From positions 186,001 through 250,000 of the forward strand of contig NZ_JACOFV010000003.1 of assembly GCF_014284255.1 (NCBI RefSeq): 64,000 nucleotides of DNA, written 5' to 3'. The position numbers and the translations under genes are program-made. Positions 24,625-32,545 of the stretch are shown here, in pieces. Each line of letters begins with the position of its first letter. Within the stretch, counting starts at the first letter, position 1. The notes under the pieces are model-generated. The model ran no database searches and was not told the DNA's origin. It saw only the letters and a list, made by a program, of their open reading frames with translations. This stretch comes from Cognatundibacterium jejuense. Lineage in GTDB: Bacteria; Pseudomonadota; Gammaproteobacteria; Burkholderiales; Burkholderiaceae_D.

Positions 24625-25194
24625 TTAATTTATCGGTGGTAGTCCCATCTTCTTTCGGCGAGCATTTAGATTCTTCGGGTCCTCGATGGGTGCAACGTTG
24701 TTGCTCCCATATTCAAATTCAGTTCCATAGAGTTGTAATTTTCCTTGTCTCACTAAAATCCTATCCACTAGCAAAACGAATCTATCACTGGGTATCTCTC
24801 TGCGCTGGTTTGCAGCTTTAACCATTGCAAAATGCCTTAATTGGTAGTCCAAATCTGCGTGTTGAATAATCGCAAGCGCCGAGAGCGACGCACGATTCCC
24901 GTCCAGATTACCGGGCCAGCCACAGAGACCGATTAACTTGTCAAGCTCAATTTCATTAGCATCGTCCGTTTTTGTTATTTCAATTTCAAGTTGTTCTTTC
25001 TCCTTGAAATCAATATTTTCTTTTCTGTTTTCCATCTCAAGAATATTGATGTACCTGCCTCTCAAAGCTTGGTCATCGCGATACATTTGCGCATATTTCT
25101 TGGCGAGTATCGTGTTTTTACATTCGTTAGCGAATGAGCACTGGGAGAAGAAGAGCAGCGTTAAGCCGATAGTTAAAAATTTCTGAATTTTCAT
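24625..25194 (-). CDS. secreted DUF6624-like protein
   Basis: The product has 189 residues, with a signal peptide (MKIQKFLTIGLTLLFFSQCS, FANE next; the Cys could instead make a lipoprotein). The middle part follows the DUF6624 pattern: DDQALRGRYI, then ELDKLIGLCGWPGNLDGN, an IIQHADLDYQ block, DRILVRQGKLQLYGTEF near the end. The family is common in Gram-negative accessory regions and has no known activity. No strong ribosome-binding site is visible. It lies between the SIMPL gene (upstream) and the DUF5694 gene (downstream). Confidence 0.65.
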   Translation of the reverse strand: MKIQKFLTIGLTLLFFSQCSFANECKNTILAKKYAQMYRDDQALRGRYINILEMENRKENIDFKEKEQLEIEITKTDDANEIELDKLIGLCGWPGNLDGNRASLSALAIIQHADLDYQLRHFAMVKAANQRREIPSDRFVLLVDRILVRQGKLQLYGTEFEYGSNNVAPIEDPKNLNARRKKMGLPPIN

Positions 25195-25222
25195 AATGAC
25201 ATTGCGTAATTTAATATTCCGC

Positions 25223-25259
25223 GAAACCGTCCAACGTCCGGCAGTTGTTGGATGGTTTC
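25223..25259. repeat. near-perfect 13-bp inverted repeat between array genes
   Basis: GAAACCGTCCAAC (25223-25235) pairs with GTTGGATGGTTTC (25247-25259) with one mismatch and an 11-base loop. It lies between the SIMPL stop and the DUF6624 start. There is no T-run. It occupies the place where other members of the array have the GGCCGA-type repeat. Confidence 0.5.
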
Positions 25260-25293
25260 AGCTTATGACGCCGAACGTAAAATTCCTCCGACG

Positions 25294-26046
25294 TCATTTG
25301 ATTCTGAATATCACGTCTACGGAAGACTGTAACTTGAGCGGAGGAATAACAAACAAGTCTTCTCCAATTGCTTGGCGGCGTTCCACTTCAGGAAGAAAAG
25401 TTGATTGCTCATTCACCAATCCAATCGCAGTACTGAGATTTTTGAGCTTGCCTTCGGACATTGCCGTTACCGCCCCTAGATGCTTACCAAAGGAGCCCAC
25501 CAATCCACTGGCTTTTCTTTGGGCGTCTTTTACCGCCTCAATAGATAAATCTAATTCAATCTTGTCTCGTACAGTGGAATCGAAAGAAGCTTCGACTTTA
25601 TCGATATTACTCAGCTTAAGAAGCGGTGACATAATGGCCTGCCAATTTTTCAGATCACGTATTTTGAGAACGACGCTATAGCTCAATTGATAAATGGGCT
25701 CGGCTGCATTAGCGCCGGCAGCATCCTTTTTCATCTCTTTCTTCAAGTCGCGAATGACGATATCCTCCTCCTGCGTACCTTGCTGCGCAGCCACGGATTT
25801 AATTTCTGCCATCCGCGCCGTCGCGACGGTCAGCGCTTTTTCGGCGTCGGCGTCGCTAACGTGGACGTCGAAATTAATTTCGCCGATATCGGGTGTGACG
25901 CGAACATAGGCTATTCCTGTTGTATGGATAAAAGGATAGTCCGGTAGTTGCGATGCCAATCCGGAGCTATGAAAACACAGCACAATAGCCAGCAAGAATA
26001 TTTTCTTGAACGTTATAGTGCAATTTTGCAATAAGCATGGCAGCAT
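25294..26046 (-). CDS. SIMPL domain (DUF541) periplasmic protein
   Basis: The 250-residue protein starts with a hydrophobic signal segment (ITFKKIFLLAIVLCFHSSGL, cleavage near LAS). The mature part has the SIMPL plan: HTTGIAYVRVTPDIGEINFD at the start, AEKALTVATARMAEIKSVAA, LSYSVVLKIRDLKNW and DAQRKASGLVGSFGKHLG. SIMPL proteins such as E. coli YggE form periplasmic assemblies linked to stress protection; no enzymatic activity is certain. The second ATG eight residues in would also be possible. A 120-base repeat block lies just before the gene. Confidence 0.85.
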   Translation of the reverse strand: MLPCLLQNCTITFKKIFLLAIVLCFHSSGLASQLPDYPFIHTTGIAYVRVTPDIGEINFDVHVSDADAEKALTVATARMAEIKSVAAQQGTQEEDIVIRDLKKEMKKDAAGANAAEPIYQLSYSVVLKIRDLKNWQAIMSPLLKLSNIDKVEASFDSTVRDKIELDLSIEAVKDAQRKASGLVGSFGKHLGAVTAMSEGKLKNLSTAIGLVNEQSTFLPEVERRQAIGEDLFVIPPLKLQSSVDVIFRIK

Positions 26047-26168
26047 GATTAGTCGAACCAGAGTGAGGCGTTGAAAAAATTAAATTTGAAGCAACATCCA
26101 ATCTTGCCACAGTCATGTCGGCAAAGCAATATTAAAAAAAGCTTGGTCAAATGACTGCTTGTGGCCGA
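26047..26168 (-). repeat. intergenic repeat block, copy B
   Basis: On the minus strand it reads TCGGCCACAAGCAGTCAT, then TTTAATATTGCTTTGCC, TGTGGCAAGATTGGATG and TTTTTTCAACGCCTCACTCTGG to the SIMPL start. The first half is shared with copy C (28069-28138) and the entire block with copy A (24483-24608). Confidence 0.6.
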
Positions 26169-26208
26169 CTGCCGCAATCCCTAGCGTCAATCGGGGAAAT
26201 GGCCTCAA

Positions 26209-26547
26209 CTAGACTGCTACAGCATGGGTTCTGGCATGGAACTCAATTGCGAGTGGCGTTGCCCAAGCTATTGCGATCACTATCCAAACTAGGAACATCG
26301 GCATATTTCGGCGCATAAATATTCGCAACAACCAAGTCGTGTTCACAACAAAGAATAGGGCCAACACCGGCAATTCTGTTAGTCCAAAGAAAATTGCGTC
26401 ATTTCCGGTAGCTATCAAGCCTTCATCAGTTGCAGTCGGCCAGGAATACTCGCGTGCATTCAAATATACGAAGATGCCAATAATATTCGCCGAAACCCAC
26501 AGCGAACTGTCCGCAAATAGATTTTTCAAGTGATTGCTTTTGTCCAT
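26209..26547 (-). CDS. small membrane protein of unknown function
   Basis: The 112-residue product has three likely membrane helices (SLWVSANIIGIFVYL; NDAIFFGLTELPVLALFFVV; MFLVWIVIAIAWATPLAIEF), with the N terminus cytoplasmic and Lys-rich. I do not recognise a family. The ATG at 26547 follows a short spacer downstream of a GGCCGG-type hairpin repeat. Its position within the leftward array and its size resemble accessory cargo genes. Confidence 0.6.
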   Translation of the reverse strand: MDKSNHLKNLFADSSLWVSANIIGIFVYLNAREYSWPTATDEGLIATGNDAIFFGLTELPVLALFFVVNTTWLLRIFMRRNMPMFLVWIVIAIAWATPLAIEFHARTHAVAV

Positions 26548-26591
26548 TTTCCAGTTGATAGTTCAGATTTTCTCCAATTCCGACTGCCTGC

Positions 26592-26617
26592 GACCGTCTG
26601 CTCCTGGCCGGAAGCAG
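26592..26617. repeat. intergenic hairpin repeat, copy D
   Basis: GACCGTCTGCTCCTGGCCGG followed by AAGCAG. CTGCT pairs with AGCAG around a CCTGGCCGGA loop. It lies between the 163-aa gene and the 112-aa membrane gene and matches the GACCGC..GGCCGA pattern of the other copies. Confidence 0.5.
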
Positions 26618-26635
26618 CAATCTCTCTGGACGTCA

Positions 26636-27127
26636 TCATCGTGGCATGACGGTGTAGTAGGTGCCGCCTTGGAATTTTGAAACACCGACTTTACATCTTT
26701 CAATATCAACTAAGCCCATGAGCAAAGGGGGACATACATCTGTAAATTGGCATTCTTCAAATTTCGCAGGAAACTCCGTTTGCGGATTCGGCGTGTGTAC
26801 ATATAGCGCGTCCGATCCAGGATCGGATGGGTAGATGCACACAAAGACCTGATATGGCGTTGATTGACTTGCGAGTTCACTTCTTGCTCGGGCAAAGGCA
26901 AACATCAACGGGCGTATATGCTTCCGATGTTCAAAGCGACTCCGTTTCCCCCTACTATCCCAATCAAAGTGCGTGTGCCAATAGTCGCACCACTTTTTGT
27001 CGGGCAGATCAATCGCAATACATCGCGCCTTGCGCCAAAGATTTCGCCAATACTTGAGTTCATCATTGGCCTTGCTTGTACGCCGGCCTAGCCAATGGTA
27101 ACTGTCTCGGTGATAAGAACTTTTCAT
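26636..27127 (-). CDS. hypothetical protein
   Basis: The 163-residue protein has no signal peptide or membrane helix. It is rich in Trp, His, Tyr and Arg in the first half (KKWCDYWHTHFDWDSRGKRS) and continues with FVCIYPSDPGSDALYVHTPN and a Gly-rich end (SKFQGGTYYTVMPR). Similar unnamed proteins with a DPGSDALYVHTPNP block occur in accessory regions of Gram-negative bacteria, from memory and without a function. Cytoplasmic, compact and cargo-like; an immunity-type role is imaginable but not supported. Confidence 0.55.
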   Translation of the reverse strand: MKSSYHRDSYHWLGRRTSKANDELKYWRNLWRKARCIAIDLPDKKWCDYWHTHFDWDSRGKRSRFEHRKHIRPLMFAFARARSELASQSTPYQVFVCIYPSDPGSDALYVHTPNPQTEFPAKFEECQFTDVCPPLLMGLVDIERCKVGVSKFQGGTYYTVMPR

Positions 27128-27166
27128 TTATGCATTGAGCTATTTCTCAAATTGAACGACGACCTC

Positions 27167-27186
27167 GACAGGCCGCATTTGGCCGA
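27167..27186. repeat. intergenic hairpin repeat, copy E
   Basis: GACAGGCCGCATTTGGCCGA lies immediately beyond the stop of the 130-aa gene and 40 bases before the start of the 163-aa gene. It keeps the CCGC-N3-TTGGCCGA core of copies B and C. Confidence 0.45.
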
Positions 27187-27187
27187 C

Positions 27188-27580
27188 TTAATACAGCTTA
27201 ATTTCGAGGACCATATCCGTCTTTCGATGGTTGATACCGGCATCAGATAATTCTCTTGAAAGTCGTTCAATATCTTGATTTTTTGTGTCGTATATATAGT
27301 CCGGTCCAGGAGCAGATTCCCATCCAAAGGTTTTGGGAATAACAATATGGGCAATAGACTGATACAAGAATGGTTGGCTCCATACCCCTGCATCTTTAAC
27401 ATAAGTAGGTTCCAAGTCGTCAGAATTCGGCAATCCTGAATTCCAATAGTAAATACAATCAGTTAATTTATCAAAAGTGGTCCATCCACACCAAGAATCA
27501 CTTAGCCTTGCGAGCGAAGAGCCTCGGCCGAGAACCGTTGAACAAATCCGAAAAAAAGTGTGCCATTCCTCGTCTGTCAT
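27188..27580 (-). CDS. hypothetical protein
   Basis: This is a 130-residue soluble protein starting MTDEEWHTFFRICSTVLG. The centre has QSIAHIVIPKTFGWESAPGP and the end LSRELSDAGINHRKTDMVLE. The layout (W..F at the start, I.IP in the middle) weakly recalls DUF6678-type proteins, but I would not assign it. It follows the 146-aa gene with only ten bases between stop and start, so the two are probably translated from one message. Confidence 0.55.
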   Translation of the reverse strand: MTDEEWHTFFRICSTVLGRGSSLARLSDSWCGWTTFDKLTDCIYYWNSGLPNSDDLEPTYVKDAGVWSQPFLYQSIAHIVIPKTFGWESAPGPDYIYDTKNQDIERLSRELSDAGINHRKTDMVLEIKLY

Positions 27581-27590
27581 TTTCTATCCA

Positions 27591-28031
27591 TTACCGGTCA
27601 GAGAAATATCCCAAGCGGCCAATACCAATTGCGTCAAAATACTGGCCTTCCGGGTCATCGGGGGAGTCCGGCATCACTGCGTGCCAAAGACTCATCTCCA
27701 ACACCGGAAAGATAAATGAATGGCCGAACTCAGGGGCGCTAATATCCGCGTCATCAAACTCCGAAACGAAGGCAACCGTTTGGTCTGCCTTCAGGCTATT
27801 TAGGGATTTATCATGAAAAGACGTGAAGAATTTATCTGACTTTGCCAACTCTATGAATTCAACAAGTCCAGCCGGGTCATAGCTAACATGAAATCCTGAC
27901 AGAAAACCGTCTTGGCAGTCATGAGAAAATTCCGGTGCACCTAGCGCCGACCTGACTTCATGTCGGGACATGCCGAACTGTATCTGTCCAATGCCGAATG
28001 TCGGCACGATTTCAAAGGTAGGAATTCTCAT
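27591..28031 (-). CDS. hypothetical protein
   Basis: The 146-residue protein starts MRIPTFEIVPTFGIGQIQFG and continues MSRHEVRSALGAPE, a pattern in which a short strand precedes a GMS..EV...LG.P helix, seen in several small uncharacterised families. No signal peptide or membrane helix is present. First gene of the leftward array; its upstream region carries repeat copy C. ATGAGAATTCC start follows GAGGAGTTGCC..; the GAGGAG about 20 bases earlier on the transcript side is weakly placed. Function unknown. Confidence 0.55.
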   Translation of the reverse strand: MRIPTFEIVPTFGIGQIQFGMSRHEVRSALGAPEFSHDCQDGFLSGFHVSYDPAGLVEFIELAKSDKFFTSFHDKSLNSLKADQTVAFVSEFDDADISAPEFGHSFIFPVLEMSLWHAVMPDSPDDPEGQYFDAIGIGRLGYFSDR

Positions 28032-28068
28032 CGAGGAGTTGCCGCAGCGAATAATCTATCTAATCCTG

Positions 28069-28138
28069 CCACACAAAAATTGACAAAGCAATATTAATTT
28101 GGAGTCGAGTGCGAATGTCCGCAGTTGGCCGATAGCGG
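28069..28138 (-). repeat. intergenic repeat block, copy C
   Basis: On the plus strand it reads CTGCCACA, then GACAAAGCAATATTAA and AATGTCCGCAGTTGGCCGAT followed by AGCGG. CCGC pairs with GCGG around AGTTGGCCGATA. The CAAAGCAATATTAA segment is identical with copy B. It precedes the first gene of the array; nothing else is visible in the gap up to 28250. Confidence 0.55.
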
Positions 28139-28250
28139 CCTTTCAGAATTTGAACTCATCTGACAGTTCATGTCCGGTGAAGTTTGAACTAGTACATTTA
28201 AACTGATCATTGATGCACTTGTCGCTTTAAATGTTTAAACGTCTTTGTGC

Positions 28251-29168
28251 TTAATCACATGATTTAAATTTCTTTTGTTTGCATTCAATTGCTAACTTGT
28301 CAGCTTGAGCAACGGCTTGCGGTGGCAATTGAGAAGAAAGCTGATCGCGTCTTTGGATTGCTTGTGCGTCACCGGACATAGATGCCAATTTGAACCACAT
28401 TAATGCTTTTGTTTCGTCTTTTGCCAGACCTTTACCAATCCGGTATAACACACCCAAATTCGTCTGAGCAGTCGAAAACCCTTGTTCTGCTGATAATTTA
28501 ATTAGCTTACCTGCTTCGGTAAAATCTTGGGTAACACCTTGGGCATTAATATACATCATGCCCAAATCGGACTGCGCAGGTGCATATCCCTGTAATACTG
28601 AACGTTGATACCATTTGACAGCTTCGGAATAATCCTGCTTGACGCCAAGTCCGTTGCGGTACATAAAGCCAACCTGAAATTGCGCGGTTCCAAGTCCCTG
28701 ATCTGCCGCCATCTTATGCCATTTCATTGCTTCGGAGTAGTCTTGGGGTGTGCCCAGACCTCGTTCATACATCAGTCCCAGATTGTCTTGCGCTTCGGGC
28801 ATTCCTTGTGTCGCCGCCAGTCGATATAACTTCAAGGCTTCTGCATAATTTTGTTTGACACCCAAACCATTTTCATTCATCAGTCCGAGATTGTATTCTG
28901 CGTTTGCGTCCCCTTGATTCGATGACAGGGTGTACCAGCGAAAAGCCTCGGTATAGTCCTGCTTAACGCCTAAGCCACGTGCGTACATCATGCCCAAGTA
29001 TGCTTGGGCATTCGCATCTCCCTTGTTGGCAATGGGCTGAATGATTTTTAATGCGCCAGAGTAGTCGCCTTTTTTGATCAATGCCATCGCATCTTCGTTT
29101 GAATCAGCAAAGCTCAGCTGAGAGATAGACAATGCCATTAAGAGGGATATGTTAAGTAATATTTTCAT
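28251..29168 (-). CDS. secreted Sel1-repeat (TPR-like) protein
   Basis: I start at the ATG at 29166-29168 (MKILLNISLLMALSISQLSF, a signal peptide), which yields 305 residues; the frame is open to 29357 but the extra part looks untranslated. After cleavage near SFADS come six Sel1 units of 36 residues, each of the form GDANAQAYLGMMYARGLGVK..DY.EA..WY..A, from about residue 45 to 260, then a degenerate half repeat and a Lys/Cys-rich tail. Such periplasmic solenoids mediate protein contacts in stress and signalling. No partner is evident. Confidence 0.88.
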   Translation of the reverse strand: MKILLNISLLMALSISQLSFADSNEDAMALIKKGDYSGALKIIQPIANKGDANAQAYLGMMYARGLGVKQDYTEAFRWYTLSSNQGDANAEYNLGLMNENGLGVKQNYAEALKLYRLAATQGMPEAQDNLGLMYERGLGTPQDYSEAMKWHKMAADQGLGTAQFQVGFMYRNGLGVKQDYSEAVKWYQRSVLQGYAPAQSDLGMMYINAQGVTQDFTEAGKLIKLSAEQGFSTAQTNLGVLYRIGKGLAKDETKALMWFKLASMSGDAQAIQRRDQLSSQLPPQAVAQADKLAIECKQKKFKSCD

Positions 29169-29549
29169 TTTTTGTTTCACTTTCAGTGTGGGCTTCCATG
29201 GAAGCAAATTGTGAGAGTGTTCGTGGTTGGATAACAAGAATGCCATGGAGATCAGGTAATAGACCAACCAATGCAATTGTGCGAGAGAAATATTACCTGA
29301 GGGGCAATTGTCATGTACATTAAATTGACGTGGAAGACAGAAAACAGTTGTTTTCAAGCATGATATGGTGGATTGTAAGATAGAATTTCTTATAGGCTCT
29401 TATAGGCTCAACACAAGGTATAAAACTACTTCAACAAAATACGAGCAATTACTATCCCTTTTTGCTAAGTAATTTAACTTTTTTTGCCAAAAATTGTTTT
29501 TCCGGTTTTTTGCATTTGACAATCAATTAACTTGAAGTTGGAATAAATC
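29169..29549. other. AT-rich divergent spacer
   Basis: The 381-base gap lies between the leftward Sel1 gene and the rightward 253-aa gene and is expected to hold both promoters. It contains a tandem pair of the decamer TATAGGCTCW at 29391-29410 and several T-runs, but no gene that I can support. TTGACA at 29516 lies too close to the next ATG to be a convincing -35 box with a usual leader. Confidence 0.3.
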
Positions 29550-30311
29550 ATGATGCTATTCTCCAGGCACCACCGTTCGAATTTGTTGCTATCTGGTTTG
29601 CTGCTATTTCTACTCGTGATTTTTCAACCCGAATCCCGAAGTGCAGAATCGGATGATTCAGTGGCGGAACTCCATATTGGTGCGCAAACTATTCGTTTCG
29701 TCTCGCCGCCTGGTTTTGTTGATGTGTCGCGCCGTAACGCTAAACTATGGGCACATGCGAAGATAATGGATAATGCTGATATCCTCACGTTGGCACATTT
29801 GGTTACTGAAAAGGATTTGGAAACCTATGACAAAACGCAGGTTGATATGTTTGAATCATGGCTCTTGGTACAGACACCCGTGAGTCATTTGGATCGCGTT
29901 GCGACTCAAGCACAATTTGATAACTTAAGAATCAAGCTCGTAGCGATGCAAGTCAATCTAAAACAAAGTTTGGAGCCACAACTTTCAGCTGAGACCAATC
30001 GGGTATCTAAAGCTTTATCAAAGATTGAGAGTAAGCAAGTGGGGTTTGGTATTGGGCAGGTTGTGCCAATTTCGGTTGATCGTAATGATACTCAGGGACT
30101 GATTTATTCAACAAAGGTACAAGTTAATTTCTCTACCGAAACGTCCAATACCGCGCAGTATAACGTGTCTACCTCAGCATATTGTTTTATTAAAGGAAAG
30201 CTGGTTATTTTGGGGGCGTTCCGTAGCTATTATTCGGATAAGGATATTAAAGACAATCAGGAGTTAATGATGGCGTGGGTAAAATCTCTGTTGTCAGCAA
30301 ACGGTGGCTGA
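29550..30311 (+). CDS. secreted protein of unknown function
   Basis: The 253-residue product has a signal peptide (LLLSGLLLFLLVIFQPESRS, cut near SAES). The mature protein starts ELHIGAQTIRFVSPPGFVDV, a phrase found in small periplasmic proteins that bind or assemble at the envelope, and ends with a strand-rich part (YCFIKGKLVILGAFRSYYSD) and a helical tail. No catalytic motif is visible. It is a single gene between the Sel1 and GFA genes. I do not name a family. Confidence 0.6.
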   Translation: MMLFSRHHRSNLLLSGLLLFLLVIFQPESRSAESDDSVAELHIGAQTIRFVSPPGFVDVSRRNAKLWAHAKIMDNADILTLAHLVTEKDLETYDKTQVDMFESWLLVQTPVSHLDRVATQAQFDNLRIKLVAMQVNLKQSLEPQLSAETNRVSKALSKIESKQVGFGIGQVVPISVDRNDTQGLIYSTKVQVNFSTETSNTAQYNVSTSAYCFIKGKLVILGAFRSYYSDKDIKDNQELMMAWVKSLLSANGG

Positions 30312-30401
30312 TAATCTTGACTCATCCGATTATGATGACTCATTGCTGACTATCTGTAGATGAGCGTAGGTTTTTCTGATTTTCTTCCGACTCGAATCCT
30401 T

Positions 30402-30791
30402 TCAATCATCGATGTATTTCCAGGTATCCGCGCCATCAAAATAGCGTATGTTCACCGCCTCTTGTAGTGACAAGGAAAAGTTATTCAAATTCACTCCATG
30501 CCGGGCACCTGGTTCACCGTTGATCGGTTCCCAGTGGGTTGCGCAGCCACAGGTTTTGCAGCGAATTGTTCTGAGTGTTTTATCGCCCCAAATGTATTCT
30601 GTTGTATGTTCCGGATGTCCTGATATGACTACTGCGCCAAATGGATAGTATGCCCACAAACCGCCTAGTCGCCGGCATAGTGAACAGTTACATTTGATGC
30701 CGGTATCTGGCATTGATGGCAGTGTCAGGCGTACCGCCCCGCAGTGACAAGAACCATGCAGGTCTATAAGGTTTGAGCTTTCCGTTATCAT
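30402..30791 (-). CDS. GFA-family (glutathione-dependent formaldehyde-activating-like) zinc protein
   Basis: AAGGAA lies seven bases before the ATG at 30789-30791, so I prefer this to an in-frame ATG at 30812; the product has 129 residues. The zinc ligands follow the family pattern: CHCGAV near residue 15, CNCSLCRRLGG (about 36-46) and CKTCGCATHW (about 80-90). The fold binds two zinc ions and in some members glutathione; most members have no proven activity. It is transcribed alone. Confidence 0.85.
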   Translation of the reverse strand: MITESSNLIDLHGSCHCGAVRLTLPSMPDTGIKCNCSLCRRLGGLWAYYPFGAVVISGHPEHTTEYIWGDKTLRTIRCKTCGCATHWEPINGEPGARHGVNLNNFSLSLQEAVNIRYFDGADTWKYIDD

Positions 30792-31069
30792 GCTAAGGTT
30801 CCTTGTATTCAATTGGAAATTTAATTGGAAATTTGTGCGGTTTGTTTAGGTAAATATTTTACTTAATATTACGGCAATAAAGAGTATCAAAGGCGAATAA
30901 TCCTTGCACTGAAAGGTAAAACGCTACGCCATCTATACAGCCGTATTGTAATATCTATATGCATGACTTTTTGTTGAGCAATAAATGGTGACTGAATATA
31001 TTGTTTATTTCGTCGTGATTAGTAGCGTACTTTTCAAAGCGATTTTTTCTCTTTAATGTTAGTAAGCAT

Positions 31070-31858
31070 ATGCCGTTTAAGCTGAAGCTCCTTTTGATCT
31101 CGCTATTCGTTCAAGCCTTAGGATTGAGTGAGATTCAAGCTGCTCCAACCGACGAGCCGGTGACGATATTATTTAGTGAAGAATTAAACGAAAAGGGTGA
31201 GCAAATTCCTATCCCTGTCCGTACTAAAAAAGTGTTCACGTATATTGAAAAAAATATCGGTCATAAAGTTGTTTTCAAACAGTATCCATGGGCCAGAGCA
31301 TTAAACATGGCGGAAGAAGGTGGAGGCGTCATCTGGGGTATATCTCAAAATGAGGAGCGACTAAAAAAATTCAGGTTTTCTTTGCCGGTATATTCAGACC
31401 GTGTTTTACTTATTACCAAGTGTAAGGATAAAGCAAATTATTCTTCAATTAACGATCTGAAAGGCAAAATGATAGGTTTAGTCAGAGGAACAATTTATGG
31501 GAATGAATTAGATCGAATGCGGAATATTTTTTACTATACCGACTTTGACAATAACCGTATCGAATCAAGGCTGCAGAAGCTCATGTATGGGCGAGTTGAT
31601 GCACTATTCTTTTATAGCGGAAGCTTTAGTAATGCCGAGGTTGAAAAGAATTTAAATAGCGTTTCAATGAAGCTAACACCTGATCAGGCGAGCAAAGCAG
31701 AAAAATTATTTTGTGTGAACGATAAAGATTTCGCAACCTTGAATGTCTACTTCGCAACCAAGTTAGATGCAGACAATTCTGTCATTGATAGAATTAACGA
31801 AGTGATTTTAAAAATGAAAAAAGAGCCGTGGTTCGTGGCACGTAAGCTAAATAAGTAA
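31070..31858 (+). CDS. periplasmic solute-binding protein, family 3-like
   Basis: The 262-residue product begins with a signal peptide (FKLKLLLISLFVQALGLSEI, cleavage near QAAPT). Signatures of the amino-acid type binding fold are the IL.SEELNEKGEQIPIPV start, VVFKQYPWARALNMAEEGGG, then ERLKKFRFSLPVYSDRVLLI and INDLKGKMIGLVRGTIYGNE. The wording YPWARAL and the lack of permease genes beside it fit the orphan sensors or binding proteins frequent in this bacterial group. It ends in a run of AAGTAAAT repeats around the stop. Ligand is unknown. Confidence 0.75.
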   Translation: MPFKLKLLLISLFVQALGLSEIQAAPTDEPVTILFSEELNEKGEQIPIPVRTKKVFTYIEKNIGHKVVFKQYPWARALNMAEEGGGVIWGISQNEERLKKFRFSLPVYSDRVLLITKCKDKANYSSINDLKGKMIGLVRGTIYGNELDRMRNIFYYTDFDNNRIESRLQKLMYGRVDALFFYSGSFSNAEVEKNLNSVSMKLTPDQASKAEKLFCVNDKDFATLNVYFATKLDADNSVIDRINEVILKMKKEPWFVARKLNK

Positions 31859-31893
31859 ATAAGTAAATAACTAAAGCATTTCAGTTTTACTCG

Positions 31894-32511
31894 TCAACCG
31901 AGGTGCAAGGCACGGTGCTCCAACATCGGAATCGCGGTCAGCCGAAATGCAATAAAAGCCATGACTAACGTTAAACCCATGTGTATTAACGCAGCCCTGA
32001 TATCTGGCAAAAGCTCATCTGTGATGTCGTGTGATAGTGTATCAAGATCGGGGCCTAGATATTCAATCGCTTTCTTTCCATAGATAGGCAAACGGCATAA
32101 TTCGTTTTCTATTTCTTCACTGATCGTTTGCTTGACGATTAAAAACAGGCTGCGAAACTTAAACCATTGGCGTAACTTTGGCCATGATCTCAGCACAATT
32201 GACGCGGAGTAGATCGCAACGAAGGCGTAAGCAAGATAAAACGGTATAGCTGATTGAAAAAAATAAACCAGCATGATTGAGCTCAATAACAGTGCATTTT
32301 GCCAAAGGATGGCGTTGATCACTGAGCGATGGGTTTCAAATAAAAACTTATAAGCACCTAATCTTGCCTGACCACGGATGTATTCGCCAATGAATGATTC
32401 GGGAATTTTTTGAGCCGCATCAAACATGCTGCCAATGATTCGCGGTTTGACGATGGAGATCGCCGATTTACCATAGCCTATAATTTTATTTTTCAAGTCT
32501 TTTGTATTCAT
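31894..32511 (-). CDS. membrane protein of unknown function
   Basis: The ATG at 32509-32511 with AAAAGGCG just before it is better than the in-frame TTG at 32559, which would overlap the previous gene by 14 bases. The 205-residue product has amphipathic N-terminal helices, two membrane segments in the middle (INAILWQNALLLSSIMLVYF and IPFYLAYAFVAIYSASIVL) and one at the C terminus (ALIHMGLTLVMAFIAFRL). No family is recognised. It follows the MhpD-like gene by 34 bases on the same strand, so the two are probably co-transcribed, an odd pairing. Confidence 0.65.
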   Translation of the reverse strand: MNTKDLKNKIIGYGKSAISIVKPRIIGSMFDAAQKIPESFIGEYIRGQARLGAYKFLFETHRSVINAILWQNALLLSSIMLVYFFQSAIPFYLAYAFVAIYSASIVLRSWPKLRQWFKFRSLFLIVKQTISEEIENELCRLPIYGKKAIEYLGPDLDTLSHDITDELLPDIRAALIHMGLTLVMAFIAFRLTAIPMLEHRALHLG

Positions 32512-32545
32512 TTCGCCTTTTACGGTTGGGGCAACGCTATTGTTC

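Noticed and set aside
23192..28138. Integron cassette array with attC sites
   Set aside because: I looked for RYYYAAC...GTTRRRY core sites at each junction on both strands and found only near-misses (for example GTTGAAA and GTTGGAA), and no integrase gene is present. The repeats are real, but attC identity is not shown.
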